The position numbers and the translations under genes were made by a program. This document shows, one piece after another, positions 31,805-61,545 of a stretch of DNA of 64,000 nt; the first letter of the stretch is position 1; the number at the start of each line of letters is the position of its first letter. The notes beneath the pieces are model-generated. The model ran no database searches. It worked only from the letters and a program-made list of their open reading frames with translations, and was not told where the DNA came from. Where the stretch lies: contig JAHDVF020000137.1 in the NCBI GenBank assembly GCA_022606425.2, positions 186,001-250,000 of the forward strand. Direction: 5' to 3'. Source of the stretch: Lepidostoma basale (lineage: Eukaryota; Arthropoda; Insecta; Trichoptera; Lepidostomatidae).

Positions 31805-32357
31805 CAGTGTAACCCCTCCTAACCGGCCTGTTCCCGAGAAAAATAGAACAAATCAAAAACATCCTACACATTTCATCAGGTGTCATGAATTAAAAAACAA
31901 TTAAGAGGTTATTGCAACTTATTTTATTGTATGTACTGTATATACATATATAAATAAACACGAAAAAATAAACGTAATGAAGTTACATGAACTTTGAAAA
32001 CTTAAAAGTACATACTGTATCATTGTTTGAAAAATTCATTTACTTTGCCGTTTTTTGACCTGTAAAAGATGTTTTGAAAGCCAGGTCTTTTCATTTTCGT
32101 ATATTCATCATGTCCAACGCTGTTGAATCTTGTTGCTGCAATAAAAAGTCTGGAGCTTTCTGCATTTTTTGCTATTGTCTTCGCATTTTAAGACATGTGT
32201 ACTGGCGATATTGATTATTTCCTTATCTGTAAAAAATGTTTTTCAAGTCCTTTGCCATTTTTTGTTATCCACTCCTCCACGTCCTCAAACTGTATATGAT
32301 AGGCTGGTTAATCCGAGGACCAGTTGATCCGAGGCCGATTAAGAGGGGTTCTTCTCT
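31805..32357 (-). mobile_element. Second Tigger-like element, degraded
   Basis: End CAGTGTAACCCCTCCTAACC resembles the inverse of the far end (AACCCCTCTTAATCGGCC); TA on both sides. Minus strand holds remnants such as FEDVEEWITKNGKGLEKHF, typical of the DNA-binding half of pogo-type transposases. Confidence 0.65.
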
Positions 32358-32399
32358 ATAACTAAATATATTTAATTTATCTTTTCAAACTGGCCAAGA

Positions 32400-32555
32400 C
32401 TCAAGAGGACTATTATCTCTCCACTTTTTAAAAAACCTCAAATAGATTCTGAAAATTTTGCAAATACTGTCCCGTCTCAAACTTGCCATTCATTTTGAAA
32501 TTACTAGAATAAAAATATACGAAGTGAGTTACTCATAACGGCGCTATACAAATCA
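32400..32555 (+). repeat. CR1/L2-like LINE 3' tip
   Basis: Ends GAGTTACTCATAACGGCGC, TATACAAATCAGCCTAATT, matching the 3' UTR of the copies at 6083 (+) and 41985-42060 (-). Confidence 0.5.
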
Positions 32556-32559
32556 GCCT

Positions 32560-35007
32560 AATTATCTTTTGAGTAATGGAAAAATATGTGGCATAAGTGG
32601 TTTATAAGACAACAGCAAATTATCACTTCCTCAATAGACATTTTAGATATATCCAAAATATTTAGTCTATCTTCACCAGTAGCATTGAAATTTTCCATCT
32701 TCTTGTATCTAGTCACGTGCTGATAGGATAAACAGTCAGCACAGCTCAATGTACTGAACACCTGTCAGGACGATGTAAGTTGCACAATTGAAGAATTCTG
32801 CAAGTATATTGTATAGTTACTATATTTAACAGGCAGCAAATAAAAAAACAAAATGTATTATTTTTATTTATTAATGTCGACAAATATTATACATTTTTTT
32901 GTGTTCCTTATTTAATTGGCTGGAAAGGCACTAACATCAACAAACTAAACATCTTTCTCTATCTGCCTTTTGTAAATTATTATTATTTTAATACTGGTCA
33001 TGTAGATTAATCGAAGATAAATAAAATATGTTAATATCGGCATCCCTTCGGAGCCAATGTCCCCCTTTTTGCTTGAATTAACGGCAACTAAAAAAAACCC
33101 ACTAATCATTCTTGGGTTTTAATTTGAATACAAATATTTCAAAGGATATTTAGCTTACAATTTCAGCCGCTAAAGATTGGTGCATTTTTCATCACTCTTT
33201 TTCTACTCGACGATTTATTAAAATTTTTACAAAAATACTTTTGTGTCGGTGGAAAAGCACAATCAGAGGTCCTACCTACGTATATCCGTGTAAAAACTAA
33301 TCAAAACCACTACTAAAAATACACAAATTTATTATTCCCGATTTAAACTTTTTTTTTTCATGCATGCAAGAATAAATGTTGAATAATGAAATACATTTGA
33401 ACAGATTCTAATTGAAAAAAAAAAAAAAAATGGTTTTCCTTCCGGATACATTTTATTTATTTACAACTACATAAAATATCCTTTTAGATGAAGTATCTAA
33501 AATTCGACTTAAAGCAGTTTATTATTTTACATATTATAAATAAAAATTATCCTTAAAATCATTCTCCGATTTGGACAATAGCATAAAAGGTGAAATTTTT
33601 TGTGAAAAAATTATTGAATTACGTCCCTGATTGTTCTAAACAATTTTTCTTGTTGCCATAACATTACATAATTTAAAACAATACAATTTGCGATATTGGT
33701 TTAAAGATATTCACATTGATATTTTATTTATTGCAATTGTTAGAGTGTGTCTAAGGTGAAAAAAAAGAAAATAATGTGAATACTAGATATGCAAAGGTAG
33801 TGGATAAAATGGAAAATAAACAGGATTTATGCGAGATCATATTGAAAAATTTCTAACAAGTTATCTTTTTAAATGTTACAATAAACTTAAAAAATAAGAA
33901 TCAAACAAATATTAAATCTTTGGTTCTAATAATACAAAAGTGAACGATTTCATAATGAAGAGTGAGAACGGCAAGCGAAAGCATTTTACAAGATCAATTC
34001 AAAGTTGTAATTAGCCTATGTATTTGAAGAAGTTTTTATTTAATATAAAATAGAGATCAAAACTAAAATTATATTTAATTAATGAATATTATATATATTT
34101 ATAAGAATTACTAAAAAACTAAAATTTTCAACACTGTTAAAAATAATTATATTAAATGTGTCAACGAAACATAAAAATTAGTAATACTAAAAGCTCAATG
34201 AATAGCACCGTCAAGCAAATACCTAATCCCAACGTGACGCGAGGTACACATACTAGATAGTAAAGTGTTTATCGAAGAAAATTAAAATGGTACAGCCATG
34301 TTTAGCTCAATACCAGGCAGGAAGCACAACCTCGCAATATTTGTGGCTGGCGAATTATTTGCGTGATAAGTCACAAAAATATTATTTTTAATCGTAGTCT
34401 TCTATGATTCATCTCATCACAATTGAAAACAGTTATGCTAAATATGAGATGTACAATTGTTATGATACCGAGAATCGATTCCTCGATTGTCCGCTGTTGA
34501 TGATCTCCATGCTCATGGGCATTCCTAATATTTAGCAAAAATATTTTTCTTAACTGGAAACGTCTGTTATCGAAATAAAAATATCTAATTATTGAACTAT
34601 TGATAAGATTGCGAAAATAATAGAAATGAAAATTATGTTCACTTACAATTATAGCTACGTGTAATGAAGTACAGAATATTTTAAATTAAACCTAATTTTA
34701 GGTAAACAAATCTGATATAATTAATAATGTGTCTATATTAAATTTTAGAAAATAAACAAGTCAAAGGAACACTAGAATATTTCTCAATTCAATCAAACGT
34801 CAACTGGGATAGTGAAAATCAAATTTGTCACAATATTTACAAGAATAGAATAATGTTAAACAATACGATCTATCCACCGGGGATTCTACATACAGAGTTA
34901 GAAGATATGAATTGACAATAATGTAATATTGCAAAGTCTAAATATTTTATAATAAGAGTTGATGCGCGGAGGGAGGGGAGGGGACAACGTGAACTATCAC
35001 AGAAGGA
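32560..35007. other. AT-rich spacer and likely PASK 3' UTR
   Basis: No gene, no recognisable element. Poly-A run at 33415-33430. The part nearest 35007 must hold the PASK 3' UTR (minus strand); the end cannot be fixed. Confidence 0.5.
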
Positions 35008-52811
<17,804 letters not shown>

Positions 52812-53079
52812 TTTTGAAAATGTTACGAATGAAAATAAACAAAATATTATTGAAATCTTCTGCAAACAAAAATGACAACGAATTATTTAAAAATCAACGT
52901 TCTTTTCAGAGATAAATTCAGTGCTGCCATATTTCAAAATATTCTTTTTTTTCAGTACTTGTACCGAACCAAGTTTTAATGAGCCATGTACATAATTGAA
53001 TTTCAATAAAATAAATATTGCGCAATCATACTTATATGAATATATATCTATATATGATATTATCAAAAATAAATACATT

Positions 53080-53265
53080 CTTCTTCTTCTTCTTCTTCGT
53101 CAGCCTTTATCGGTCCACTGCTGGACATAGGCCTCTTCCCTTCCCTTCCATTCGTCTCTATCTCCTGCCAGCCGTAGTCACATTCCCCCCCACGGCAGCA
53201 ATGTCGTCGACCCACCTTTTTTGCGGTCTGCCGACCTTCAAATACATTTTTACATTTTTTAAATA
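53080..53265 (-). pseudogene. LINE 3' end, GAA tail
   Basis: Minus strand ends GACGAAGAAGAAGAAG after the coding remnant of an RTE-like C-terminus (RPAKKRWVDDIAA-like frame; CAGTGGACCGATAAAGG). 5'-truncated at about 53240. Confidence 0.65.
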
Positions 53266-53324
53266 CAACGAACGTTTGTTTTTTGTACAACTTTGTTTTT
53301 ATTTTATTTATAGTGATAAATTTT
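53215..53324 (+). repeat. 110-bp duplicated block, copy 1
   Basis: Near-identical to 53751-53860 (two or three differences). Contains the broken end of the LINE (GCGGTCTGCCGACC) plus AT-rich flank. Confidence 0.85.
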
Positions 53325-53750
53325 CAAATATATTGAAAAAAATACGCCTGAAAGATGGAATAAAGTTAATGTATTGAAGCGCTATAAAAGTATCAACATC
53401 TTGTGTAATGTACAAATTAGTTGTATTACTTGTGAAAGATAATTCCATAAACCTGTCATATATCTAAAAAAAATTACATTATATATTTGGGCAACATCAG
53501 GGGGATAAAGTAAAAAAAAAAAACAGAGTACCATCCCGGATACAGGATTAGTTTATGAACCATTCAAATGGTTCTCGACGTGGGGCCAACATAAAATTAT
53601 TTCAAAATTCTAAAACGATCTCAGTAGCCAAAACATTTTCATTCACAACTAGATTTTGTAACTGGCTTCGGAAATTTATATATACCAAGCTTTGCCGAAT
53701 TAGCAGCCCCAATGACCGTTTCACTGAGCATATAGAAAACAAAAAGAAGC

Positions 53751-53860
53751 CCTTTTTTGCGGTCTGCCGACCTTCAAATACATTTTTACATTTTTTAAAT
53801 ACAACGAACGTTTGTTTGTTGTACAACTTTGTTTTTATTTTATTAATAGTGATAAATTTT
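53751..53860 (+). repeat. 110-bp duplicated block, copy 2
   Basis: See copy 1; direct orientation, 536 bp apart. Only the last 25 bp or so of the LINE are included. Confidence 0.85.
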
Positions 53861-54554
53861 ATAATTAAACGCAAAAGAGAGCGAGAGAGTTCTTAAAAAG
53901 CACGTTCAGATTAACCTCCTGGGGATTCGTCATATCTGAATGGCCCAATATTGTCACCTTAAGTGACAATATCTTGTTATCTAAATTACTGCGGATCGCC
54001 TTTGTAGTGAAATAAACACATGCTAGTTGGATGTTGAAAAATATTTAGTTGGATTTTTTTTAACGATTTTGGTTGTTATTATATTATATTTTTAAATAAA
54101 TAAAAAAAACTCAAGCGTATTTTAAAAGCTAAGTAAAATTTTGTTTTATTAAATAAGAGGTAAAATACGACAAAATATTTTTGTAATTATTTTATTTTCT
54201 TGATTTTAACATTCGGTGTTTATTTTAATTAAACTGTGAGGTAGGTCTCGTAGTGTAAATCTAGTAGGCTAGTTACGTTTTGCATTCATGTAAGAATTTA
54301 GTGAATGAACACAGGTAATATTTTTTGTTGACGTATTTATGTTATTTCGCAGGTGTGTTCGTGGGCTGTCAGAAATGTTCGGGGGCTGGGCACTAAATTT
54401 GTAAACATTTGTGATTTTTATAATTAGTGATAAATTAAAGTTTCGTGTAATAGCAGTTTCTCACAAGTCGATCATAAGTAATGCTAAATTGTTTAATTAT
54501 TTACATTGCGCAAGCATGTTATGTTAGAAAGTGAAAAAATAACCCGCACCTGTC

Positions 54555-55568
54555 ATGCCGCATTCCATTGATATTAGCGTAACCCGAGTTTTAGACGGGC
54601 TCGGCCTTGAGGGTCCAGAAGCGACGTTATGTGACTTCACAGTTGCTGAACAGAATGCTGCTGCCGAGGCTCAGGGGGTTGTGCCGGCGGCCCCATCCAA
54701 CTACAAACCCATTCTCGGCGAAAGTGTCACATACATCGTGGCCTGCGTTATCATCAACGAGAAGGATGAAGTGCTGATGATTCAAGAGGCCAAGCAAATG
54801 TGTGCCGGGAAATGGTATTTACCAGCAGGTCGCATGGAGAAGGGGGAGTCAATCGTAGAAGCAGCTACAAGAGAAGTGTTAGAAGAGACTGGACTAAATT
54901 GTATCCCCACTACATTGCTAGCTGTTGAATGCGCCGGAGGATCATGGCTTAGGTTTGTTTTAACAGGGAACATTGTTGGCGGAGAGCTTAAAACCCCTGC
55001 ACGCGCAGATAAAGAATCTCTCCAAGCCAAGTGGGTTGGAAACCTTGCTGAGATATCCCTTCGCGCTTCTGACATTGTACACTTGATAGACAGAGCAAAA
55101 TCTCACCGCTTAAAAGATCACGACCGAAGTTGGCATCCCAACATCTTACCTTCAACCCAGCCACACGAGAAGAATCTCTTGCGACTTGTTGTGATTATTA
55201 AGAGAAGGTCCAACAATCGCGTGCATGTTTTGCTGAGTGAAAAGACGGCTATGCATTTCCCGGCCGCGGAGATTAACCCCTCGAAGAGCGTCCATTCAAC
55301 ACTCAGGAAGTTTTTGGTTGAGATCTTTGGAGCGGATCTTCCACAGCACAGACCGCACGGTCTCCTGTCTGTGGAGCACTGCGAGCATGGTGAGCCCGTG
55401 GCGGACGGGACATGCCTGACACTGCTGGTAGCCTTCCGCCCACCGTTAGAGGAAGTTCCCATCATCGGCAAGTGTGTCTGGCAGGAGGTGTCCAAGGATC
55501 TGGGAGACCGCCTTCTGGCACGGGTATCTTCCAAGAATGCCACTTTGGTCATGCACGTTGTCCGTTAA
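54555..55568 (+). CDS. Nudt18: Nudix hydrolase, NUDT18 type, intronless
   Basis: Likely hydrolyses oxidised guanine nucleoside diphosphates (8-oxo-dGDP), keeping damaged nucleotides out of nucleic acid. 337 residues, single exon. The Nudix domain starts near residue 55 (SVTYIVACVIINEKDEVLMI). The Nudix box is complete and follows the consensus GX5EX7REUXEEXGU: G, E (GRMEKGE), then REVLEETGL, about residues 92-114. YLPAGRMEKGE precedes it as in NUDT18. A C-terminal half (LLRLVVIIKRR.. to VMHVVR), typical of NUDT18 but absent from small Nudix enzymes, is present. The start is the first ATG. A polyadenylation signal AATAAA stands at about 55842. Head to head with PASK. Assignment to NUDT18 rather than another Nudix subfamily rests on overall layout. 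Confidence 0.92.
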   Translation: MPHSIDISVTRVLDGLGLEGPEATLCDFTVAEQNAAAEAQGVVPAAPSNYKPILGESVTYIVACVIINEKDEVLMIQEAKQMCAGKWYLPAGRMEKGESIVEAATREVLEETGLNCIPTTLLAVECAGGSWLRFVLTGNIVGGELKTPARADKESLQAKWVGNLAEISLRASDIVHLIDRAKSHRLKDHDRSWHPNILPSTQPHEKNLLRLVVIIKRRSNNRVHVLLSEKTAMHFPAAEINPSKSVHSTLRKFLVEIFGADLPQHRPHGLLSVEHCEHGEPVADGTCLTLLVAFRPPLEEVPIIGKCVWQEVSKDLGDRLLARVSSKNATLVMHVVR

Positions 55569-55893
55569 ATTTGCTATTTGTACTTAATTATTCAAATCAA
55601 TAGAGTTAATACAACTTTCGAGTCATGGTGTAGCACATTATTATTTCTGAAATGGATTTATTTAGATATAAATATAAATGTTTAACTGAAGAGTTTGTTT
55701 AATGAAAGGCGACATGTGTTGTTTTTTGTTCAAAATCTTTAAAGTTCAAGTGTTTTCTTTTCTTTATTTAATTTCTTATATCTGCTGAATACATGTTTTT
55801 AAAAGACTAATACCAAGTAATGCTGTTATTATTTTTGATATAATAAAAACCAATTTTATTTTCAAGTTCTTTACAAGTAGACTTACTGATTTG

Positions 55894-55984
55894 CCATTTC
55901 TGCCCCAAATTCTTGTATGTAATGTTTTCTCTACATTGTAATTATTGAGAAAACATTACATACAAGATTTTGGGTCAGAAGTGG
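55894..55984. repeat. Imperfect hairpin, 37-bp arms
   Basis: Arms 55894-55930 and 55948-55984 differ at three positions (CTTGTATGTAATGTTTTCT is exact); 17-nt loop. About 325 bp after the NUDT18 stop. Looks like a small MITE. Confidence 0.75.
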
Positions 55985-57064
55985 TACCTTTGTTTTTTTT
56001 TTAATAGATCTTTTTCCCTCAGTTATTCTGTATGTGGTGAAAGTTAAAATAAATAGCTAATAAACCATTTGATCATCAATAGTTCCTTTTGTACGGTGAG
56101 TAGGGTGCCATAGTTTGCAATATTTATAGTCCTCCATGACTCGAACCGGAATATTTTATGTTAACTAAGCATAAATTTCATCATGAATAATGAAATATAA
56201 ATATTTTTATTTGTTTGTATTCACTCACAATAATTTTTAACCTCGCAAACTGCTTGGTTTATGTTTATGGTTTGAATAACTAAATTACTAAGTATGTAAA
56301 TGTAATGAAGCATTCTGAAATTATGTATTTTAAGAATTTTAAAATCATTCCTTTGAATAAAATATTTTTTATATCGTAATACTCAATTAAATACTCAATG
56401 GTGGTGGTCCGAGTACCTCTATTCTTGTTTTCTTTGTTATAATCATAATATTAATTTAAATACTTATATGTAAATGTTTTAAAATATGTTATAATTATAT
56501 TTTATCGTTTTTATATCTTTATTACTGTTAATAATATCATCGAATATATTTTCTTTGTGTATATACAATATTATACATGAAACCATTTTTTTTTAGTAAA
56601 TTGTTGTTTTAGTTTTGATTTTATTTATATTTATTGAAAAATGCATATATTCAGTTAAAATTAACCCTGAGTGCAAATTTTATGTTGAAAAATGTTTACA
56701 TTATAAACATCAATCTAAAGGTAACTTAACCAACACATAATTTAAAATATCATGTATTTAAAATAATTGATAAATATAGTAATGGTGCCTTTCAACATTA
56801 AAAATGATAATTTAATCATTTTAAATATCAATAGTTATGTAGTTTAAGAGAGTACAAGCTTGCTCCATCAGACACCACAACAATTATCCAAATATTTTAA
56901 TAATTTTAATCAAAATTATAAGGATGCAGGTTTTATTACAAGTATTATGTGTTTTTGAAAGGAATATTTAACAATGATTATTTGTACAAATATAAATCAA
57001 TCTAGACTTACAATTAGTTTTGATCCTCAGTGCATTGCTTTTGAGATTAGACGTTTTTGAGGTA
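55985..57064. other. AT-rich spacer, nothing recognised
   Basis: No gene or clear repeat; several short AATAAA strings, no coding frame worth naming. Confidence 0.5.
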
Positions 57065-57480
57065 TTCTTTGTTAATTATTTCTTCTCTCTCTGTGTCCTG
57101 TCAGGTCTCCCTAACGTTGACTATCACCAAGTGATGACCTGGGGAAAAATATCCAGAGTGGTATCCCCTTGCCTTCTCTGGTAGATTTTCTGTCGGGGTT
57201 ACCTTCCCTTAGCTGGGTGTATCCAGTTTTATGGCGCTGGAAGCTCGCCATTCGTCCTCTCTCTATCTGCTATGGCACTAAGTAATATGTGCCACATTGC
57301 CCGGGGTTCGTGGGGTCTTTAAGAGACTTCTCGTGGACGCTAGAGAGTTGGACTTGATAGTAGTGTTGCTGTTTTAAATGCAACATGGCGCCTTAAGACA
57401 TTTTGTAGAGGCATACTTACCAGCAAAACATACCCCATCATAGCCCTACTACCCTTTTGAACCCCTATTTGCTTTTTGTT
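57065..57480 (-). repeat. LINE-like 3' end, inverted copy of 27590-27990
   Basis: Minus strand: ATAGAGAGAGGACGAATGGC, ACACCCAGCTAAGGGAAGG, TCCCCAGGTCATCACTTGG, GATAGTCAACGTTAGGGAG, ACCTGACAGG and a GAGA/GAA tail. Confidence 0.65.
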
Positions 57481-57984
57481 AATTATTTGATTTTATTAAT
57501 CTTTATATTGAAATATAAATATGCAATGTTTTTATTTTTGTTAACTTGGAAATTTCATGATCAAAATATAATATTACTGTAAGTTAGTAGTTCAAACTCA
57601 TTAATGAAATTATTAAAATTCATTATAGATATTTTTCTTTGTACTTATTACATAGTAGTTGTGTGCATTCTATAAAAATTGAACTTTTTTTCCATTGTTT
57701 TACTTTTGATGGGATGCAAACTACTGTGGTTTTATTATACTATACATTGTCACATAATGTGTTAACAAAATTCTTGCAGTATTATTACTTTTATTCATTT
57801 ATGGTGCTAAATTATTGTATATGTAATTTTTTCTATATTGAATAATAATTTTTTGTAATATTATGGCCTTTTTTTTATTCATCCGAATTATAGACTTTGA
57901 GCACAATAATAGCAAAAAAGAGTAATTAAATAATTATCAGATTCCATTTTCTCAGATATAAAGTACATTTGTGGATTGGTTTAT

Positions 57985-58200
57985 AGCAAAGTCTCGCACT
58001 TCATCATCCACTGCACTCGGTCTTCTGCAGCCTTCTTCAGCCTAACATATGAGAAGCGGTTCATGTCCTTGCACACCAGTTTTAGATACTTCTGTCAGGG
58101 GCTCCACTGTAATTTGTTCCTTTAACCATTTCCTCCATGATGTCCTGCAGGAGACTTTCATGGTGCGTAATGTGGCCAATCCATTCGACTCTTTTTTCTT
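57985..58200 (-). pseudogene. LINE 3'-end coding remnant
   Basis: Minus-strand words RVEWIGHITHHESLLQDIME and EEMVKG..GAP resemble the C-terminal region of RTE-like reverse transcriptases (GHI.R, EG....GRP). Frameshifted. Confidence 0.5.
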
Positions 58201-58317
58201 TTCTTTTAAAAAAAAAATACTTACATCAAGAATTTATATCAATGATATTAGAATTTATTTTACAATCTGCAATGTGAGCTGAAAATACCTCATTATTATA
58301 AAGTAGGAATCTGGTTG

Positions 58318-58398
58318 TGTCCAGGCTTGAACCCATGTCCCCTGGATCAGGAGCCAAGCGTTCTGTCCCCTAGGGTGCCCTAGACCACTCGCCTCTCT
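58318..58398 (-). repeat. tRNA-like SINE head
   Basis: Minus strand carries GAGTGGTCTAGGGC (A-box region of a Leu/Ser-like tRNA) and B box GGTTCAAGCC (58333-58324). The fold is not clean enough for a tRNA gene. Confidence 0.5.
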
Positions 58399-58493
58399 GA
58401 AATAGTTTTGTTGTTTCCCTCCTTCGGTTATACTGAGAATCTTGTCATTTGTAATGTCGTCTTAGTATGCGAATTTTACTATCGTTATGTATT

Positions 58494-58600
58494 AGAAGAG
58501 GTAAGTACTAGAATTTGAAGAGGTAAGTACTAGAATTTGAAGAGGTAAGAACGAGAATTTGAAGAGGTAAGTACTAGAATTTGAAGGGGTGAGTACTTGT
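58494..58600 (+). repeat. 22-bp tandem repeat, about 4.5 units
   Basis: Unit GAAGAGGTAAGTACTAGAATTT with few differences. It looks like splice donors (GTAAGT) in series, but no exon is near. Confidence 0.85.
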
Positions 58601-58604
58601 GAAT

Positions 58605-60487
58605 GTTTTAAAATGATTGCAAATGATTAACTTTAAAATAAATCCTTCAATGAATAACAAATGCTCTATGATGTAACTTGTAATGTGCGGGTAAGTAAGA
58701 ATATGATGATACAATGTCAAAATATCCATTTAAGAAATTACTTTGCACCTACACTCATAATCATTGCAAGAACACAATGAATTATCCTTGTAATTCGAGC
58801 TTTTTAGCGAAGACGCACCATTCCTAAATACATTTACTTCATGTATACTGCAACAGATGTCGCTTTTTTATGTCCGAATCTGCATTGCAATCATTCTCTA
58901 TATTTTGACATAATTTGACATTCTTTTCGTGGGTAAACAATGTAGAGCATTTGCTGTTTTTCTACGATAAATATGTAATAAGACAAAATATGTTAATTCT
59001 TTAATACGTTAAATATACGTCTTAAGAAAATTGTCGGTATTTTTTATTTAACTTTGTTAAAGGTTTGTTAAATCGGTATTTATTCGGCAAAAGGCCCCAA
59101 GTCCATTTTTTTAAATTAACTTTAAATATACCTACCATTAATATTCATTTTATACGCATTATGTTCTGGCAAAACAGTTGCAAAGCGATGGAGTTGAATA
59201 CATATTTTTTAAATGGCTGAAAAGCTCTTGTCCAAAGGTTCCATTAATCAAAATACAATTTCGTATTATGGCAGAAGGAACACATCTGCAGTTGGACCTT
59301 TTTGCCAAATGAAAAATTCAACGATTGGTTGCTGTGACGATTTAATTTTTTTTAACACAAATAGTATTTATATAAATAATCAAAATATAGTAAGAATATT
59401 ATTTTTGCTCTCCTGTTAAATTCATACAAAAGCATTTGGGACGTTTGGCCAAATAAGTACCTACCGATATCTTCTTTTGTACCACTAAAATTAACTTAAG
59501 TTCAAGGGCTATCGTTTCATAGATTTTAGTGTACAGAATCATAATCAAGTAGTTTTTAAAAATTGTTTTTCAGTAATCGTTTTAGGTATGTGGATTAAAA
59601 TCTAGATTTGTCGTGAGAGATGGAAATCGATATTTGTGAGAGATTTATTTTGACAGGTGCGCTTCATCATGCCAAAAAGTATCATAATACTCCGCCGTAT
59701 GCAATAGATTCGGAAGAAGAAAGTCATGGTGCAAAAAAATAAACGTATATTTCGCGTCTAGCGAGAACTGTTAGAATTTTGAACGACTGCATTTTTAGCG
59801 AGGTCAGTTAGATGGTAGGGGCATGATTATAAACACAGAACTGAAATAATTGCTAATTTGAAATCTTCGTTACGCCTAACCGGCTAAAAGTGAACGAAGT
59901 CCGTCTCAGGTGATCGCTCAGGCGGGGACTGTCACCTGCAATCTGCTTCCTATTCGATCTTGGATGACGTCTGATTGGAAAATAAAAGGAAACCAATAAT
60001 ATGGTTACGCACAAAGGCGTGATGCAATCAGAAATCAAATAACAAATTCTATTTGCATGCTCAATTACGAAATTTCTTGAACAGGGATGACTCTGGAAAG
60101 TAAATATTCCTTTAATATGGAATGGATTTCCATTATATTTATAAATAAGTTCATATATGGTGTCAAAACTATTGCATTGTACTTGGGACCACAGTAGCAA
60201 TACTCGCATAATTTTTTCTCTCATCTTTGTGATTCAAGTCAGCAGTTGGCAGTATGCAGTCATTTGAATCAGCTAAGGTTCTCGTGTTGGAAATGAAATA
60301 AGAATCGAGTATAATGCCATTATTAGGATATAATTAATATCTGTAAATTTAAAAAGATAATCAAATGATTTTGCTGAAATCTTTTGATGGAAGTTCATTT
60401 TAAATAAAACGATGTTTTTTTTAACTTCTTCCACTTTTGTCTTTATTTTATAAACAATGAATTGCGTAGATTTTCACGGTTGGCAGC
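58605..60487. other. Spacer, nothing recognised
   Basis: The 123-residue minus frame at 59853-60224 has no family features; the rest is AT-rich with no named repeat. Confidence 0.45.
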
Positions 60488-60534
60488 AATATGTTTTATG
60501 TGTTTTTGGGGAACACCGTGTGATAACTCCTTCT

Positions 60535-60580
60535 CGACGGCGTTTCGGAGATCGTTGCAGTCTCCATCTTCAGGGTAATG
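60535..60580 (-). ncRNA. Hammerhead-like motif, left arm
   Basis: Inverse of the right-arm copy, but the cleavage triplet reads GCC instead of GUC and would be expected to be inactive. Other core bases are kept. Confidence 0.4.
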
Positions 60581-60896
60581 AATGTGAAATGTGTTGTGTC
60601 TGCTAAGGTACTTCACCGTTGTATCGTGTCGCCGGCATTGTGTACGTGTGAGACAAAGGTTCCCCGAAATAGCTTGGCACAGGGGGCATTCCGGAGCGGT
60701 ATGTCACCGGCAGTGGGTTATTCTCTCCCTCCCGACCCTCACTAAACAGCACCAACCCTAAACATCCCCACCCCCTATCACCCCCTTAATCTCATAAATC
60801 CAACCTCACCATCATAAAATATTCCTAATTGTGGGGGAGTAATAGGCTTCGGCCTGACACTTCCGGTCAATAACGATCCAAGTCCATCACATTCAT

Positions 60897-60943
60897 TACC
60901 CTGAAGATGGAGACTGCAACGATCTCCGAAACGTCGGTCGAGA
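60897..60943 (+). ncRNA. Hammerhead-like motif, right arm, complete core
   Basis: UUACC, CUGAAGA (60901-60907), unpaired U, hairpin GGAGA-CUGCAACGA-UCUCC, GAAA (60928-60931), CGUC, GGUCG. ACC/GGU forms stem I. Stem III is a bare C-G/A-U, so efficient cleavage might need a dimer or flanking contacts. Confidence 0.5.
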
Positions 60944-61224
60944 AGGAGTTATCACACGGTGTTACCCAAAAACACATAAAACATATTCATAAACAATGTT
61001 ATTACCCATCACAACACACACATATTACAGTCACAACACAATATTGTGTATTGTGAAAATAATATGATTTTAATAGTTTATAATCCACAACACAAAATAA
61101 ATGTAATTATAATATTTCAATGGTTTCGCAAGGCTCGCTGGCATCGACAGACTGGGTCTGACCACCACCACCGTCTCGGGACCAGTCTGTTTATACTTCT
61201 GAAAGTACAATATTTTCTGTTAGT

Positions 61225-61545
61225 TATAAAAATCTTTATATGTGTCATCATCATCATCGGCTGTCCCTCGTGTCCGAGGAAGACTGTCCTTCACGGTTGT
61301 GGGTCCGCATGTGACTGAAGAGCCCGATCCTGGACCCACATATTCTGGGGCATCTGGGGCAGGGGAAGGCGCCTGTAATGGAGCCGTCACCGTCTCCCAG
61401 TGGTCTCTCCTTTCTTCTCCTCCTCCTCTCAGCGGCGTCGTCTCTGCGCTGTGCTTCAGAGTGTTGTGTGCCTTTATGTACTGCTGTTCTCCACCTAGGT
61501 CTGTCCTCTGCAGTCTTTTCCCAGCAATCACAGTCGATGCCAGTC
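61225..61545 (-). pseudogene. LINE 3' end with terminal C2H2 finger
   Basis: Minus strand shows the same finger block as 40205-40490 (CPRCPRICGS-like, then SHMRTH) and a GAT tail at 61240-61257. The open frames on either strand here are all within it. Confidence 0.72.

Larger units (their letters stand above)
52812..54554. other. PASK/NUDT18 divergent intergenic region
   Basis: Separates two genes transcribed away from each other, so both promoters should lie here. It is AT-rich and partly repeat-derived (LINE end at 53080-53265, duplicated 110-bp block). No TATA box or initiator can be named with confidence. Confidence 0.5.
60488..60987. repeat. Foldback element with inverted hammerhead-like motifs (500 bp)
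   Basis: Arms of about 100 bp, 60488-60586 and 60888-60987, share TATGTTTTATGTGTTTTTGG, ACACCGTGTGATAACTCC and the motif. A 300-bp non-coding centre lies between. No reading frame. Confidence 0.8.

Noticed and set aside
54782..55552. Two minus-strand frames of about 100 and 144 codons
   Set aside because: Antisense of the NUDT18 exon; no domain.
59853..60224. 123-codon minus frame
   Set aside because: No family features, poor codon pattern, no splice or poly(A) context.
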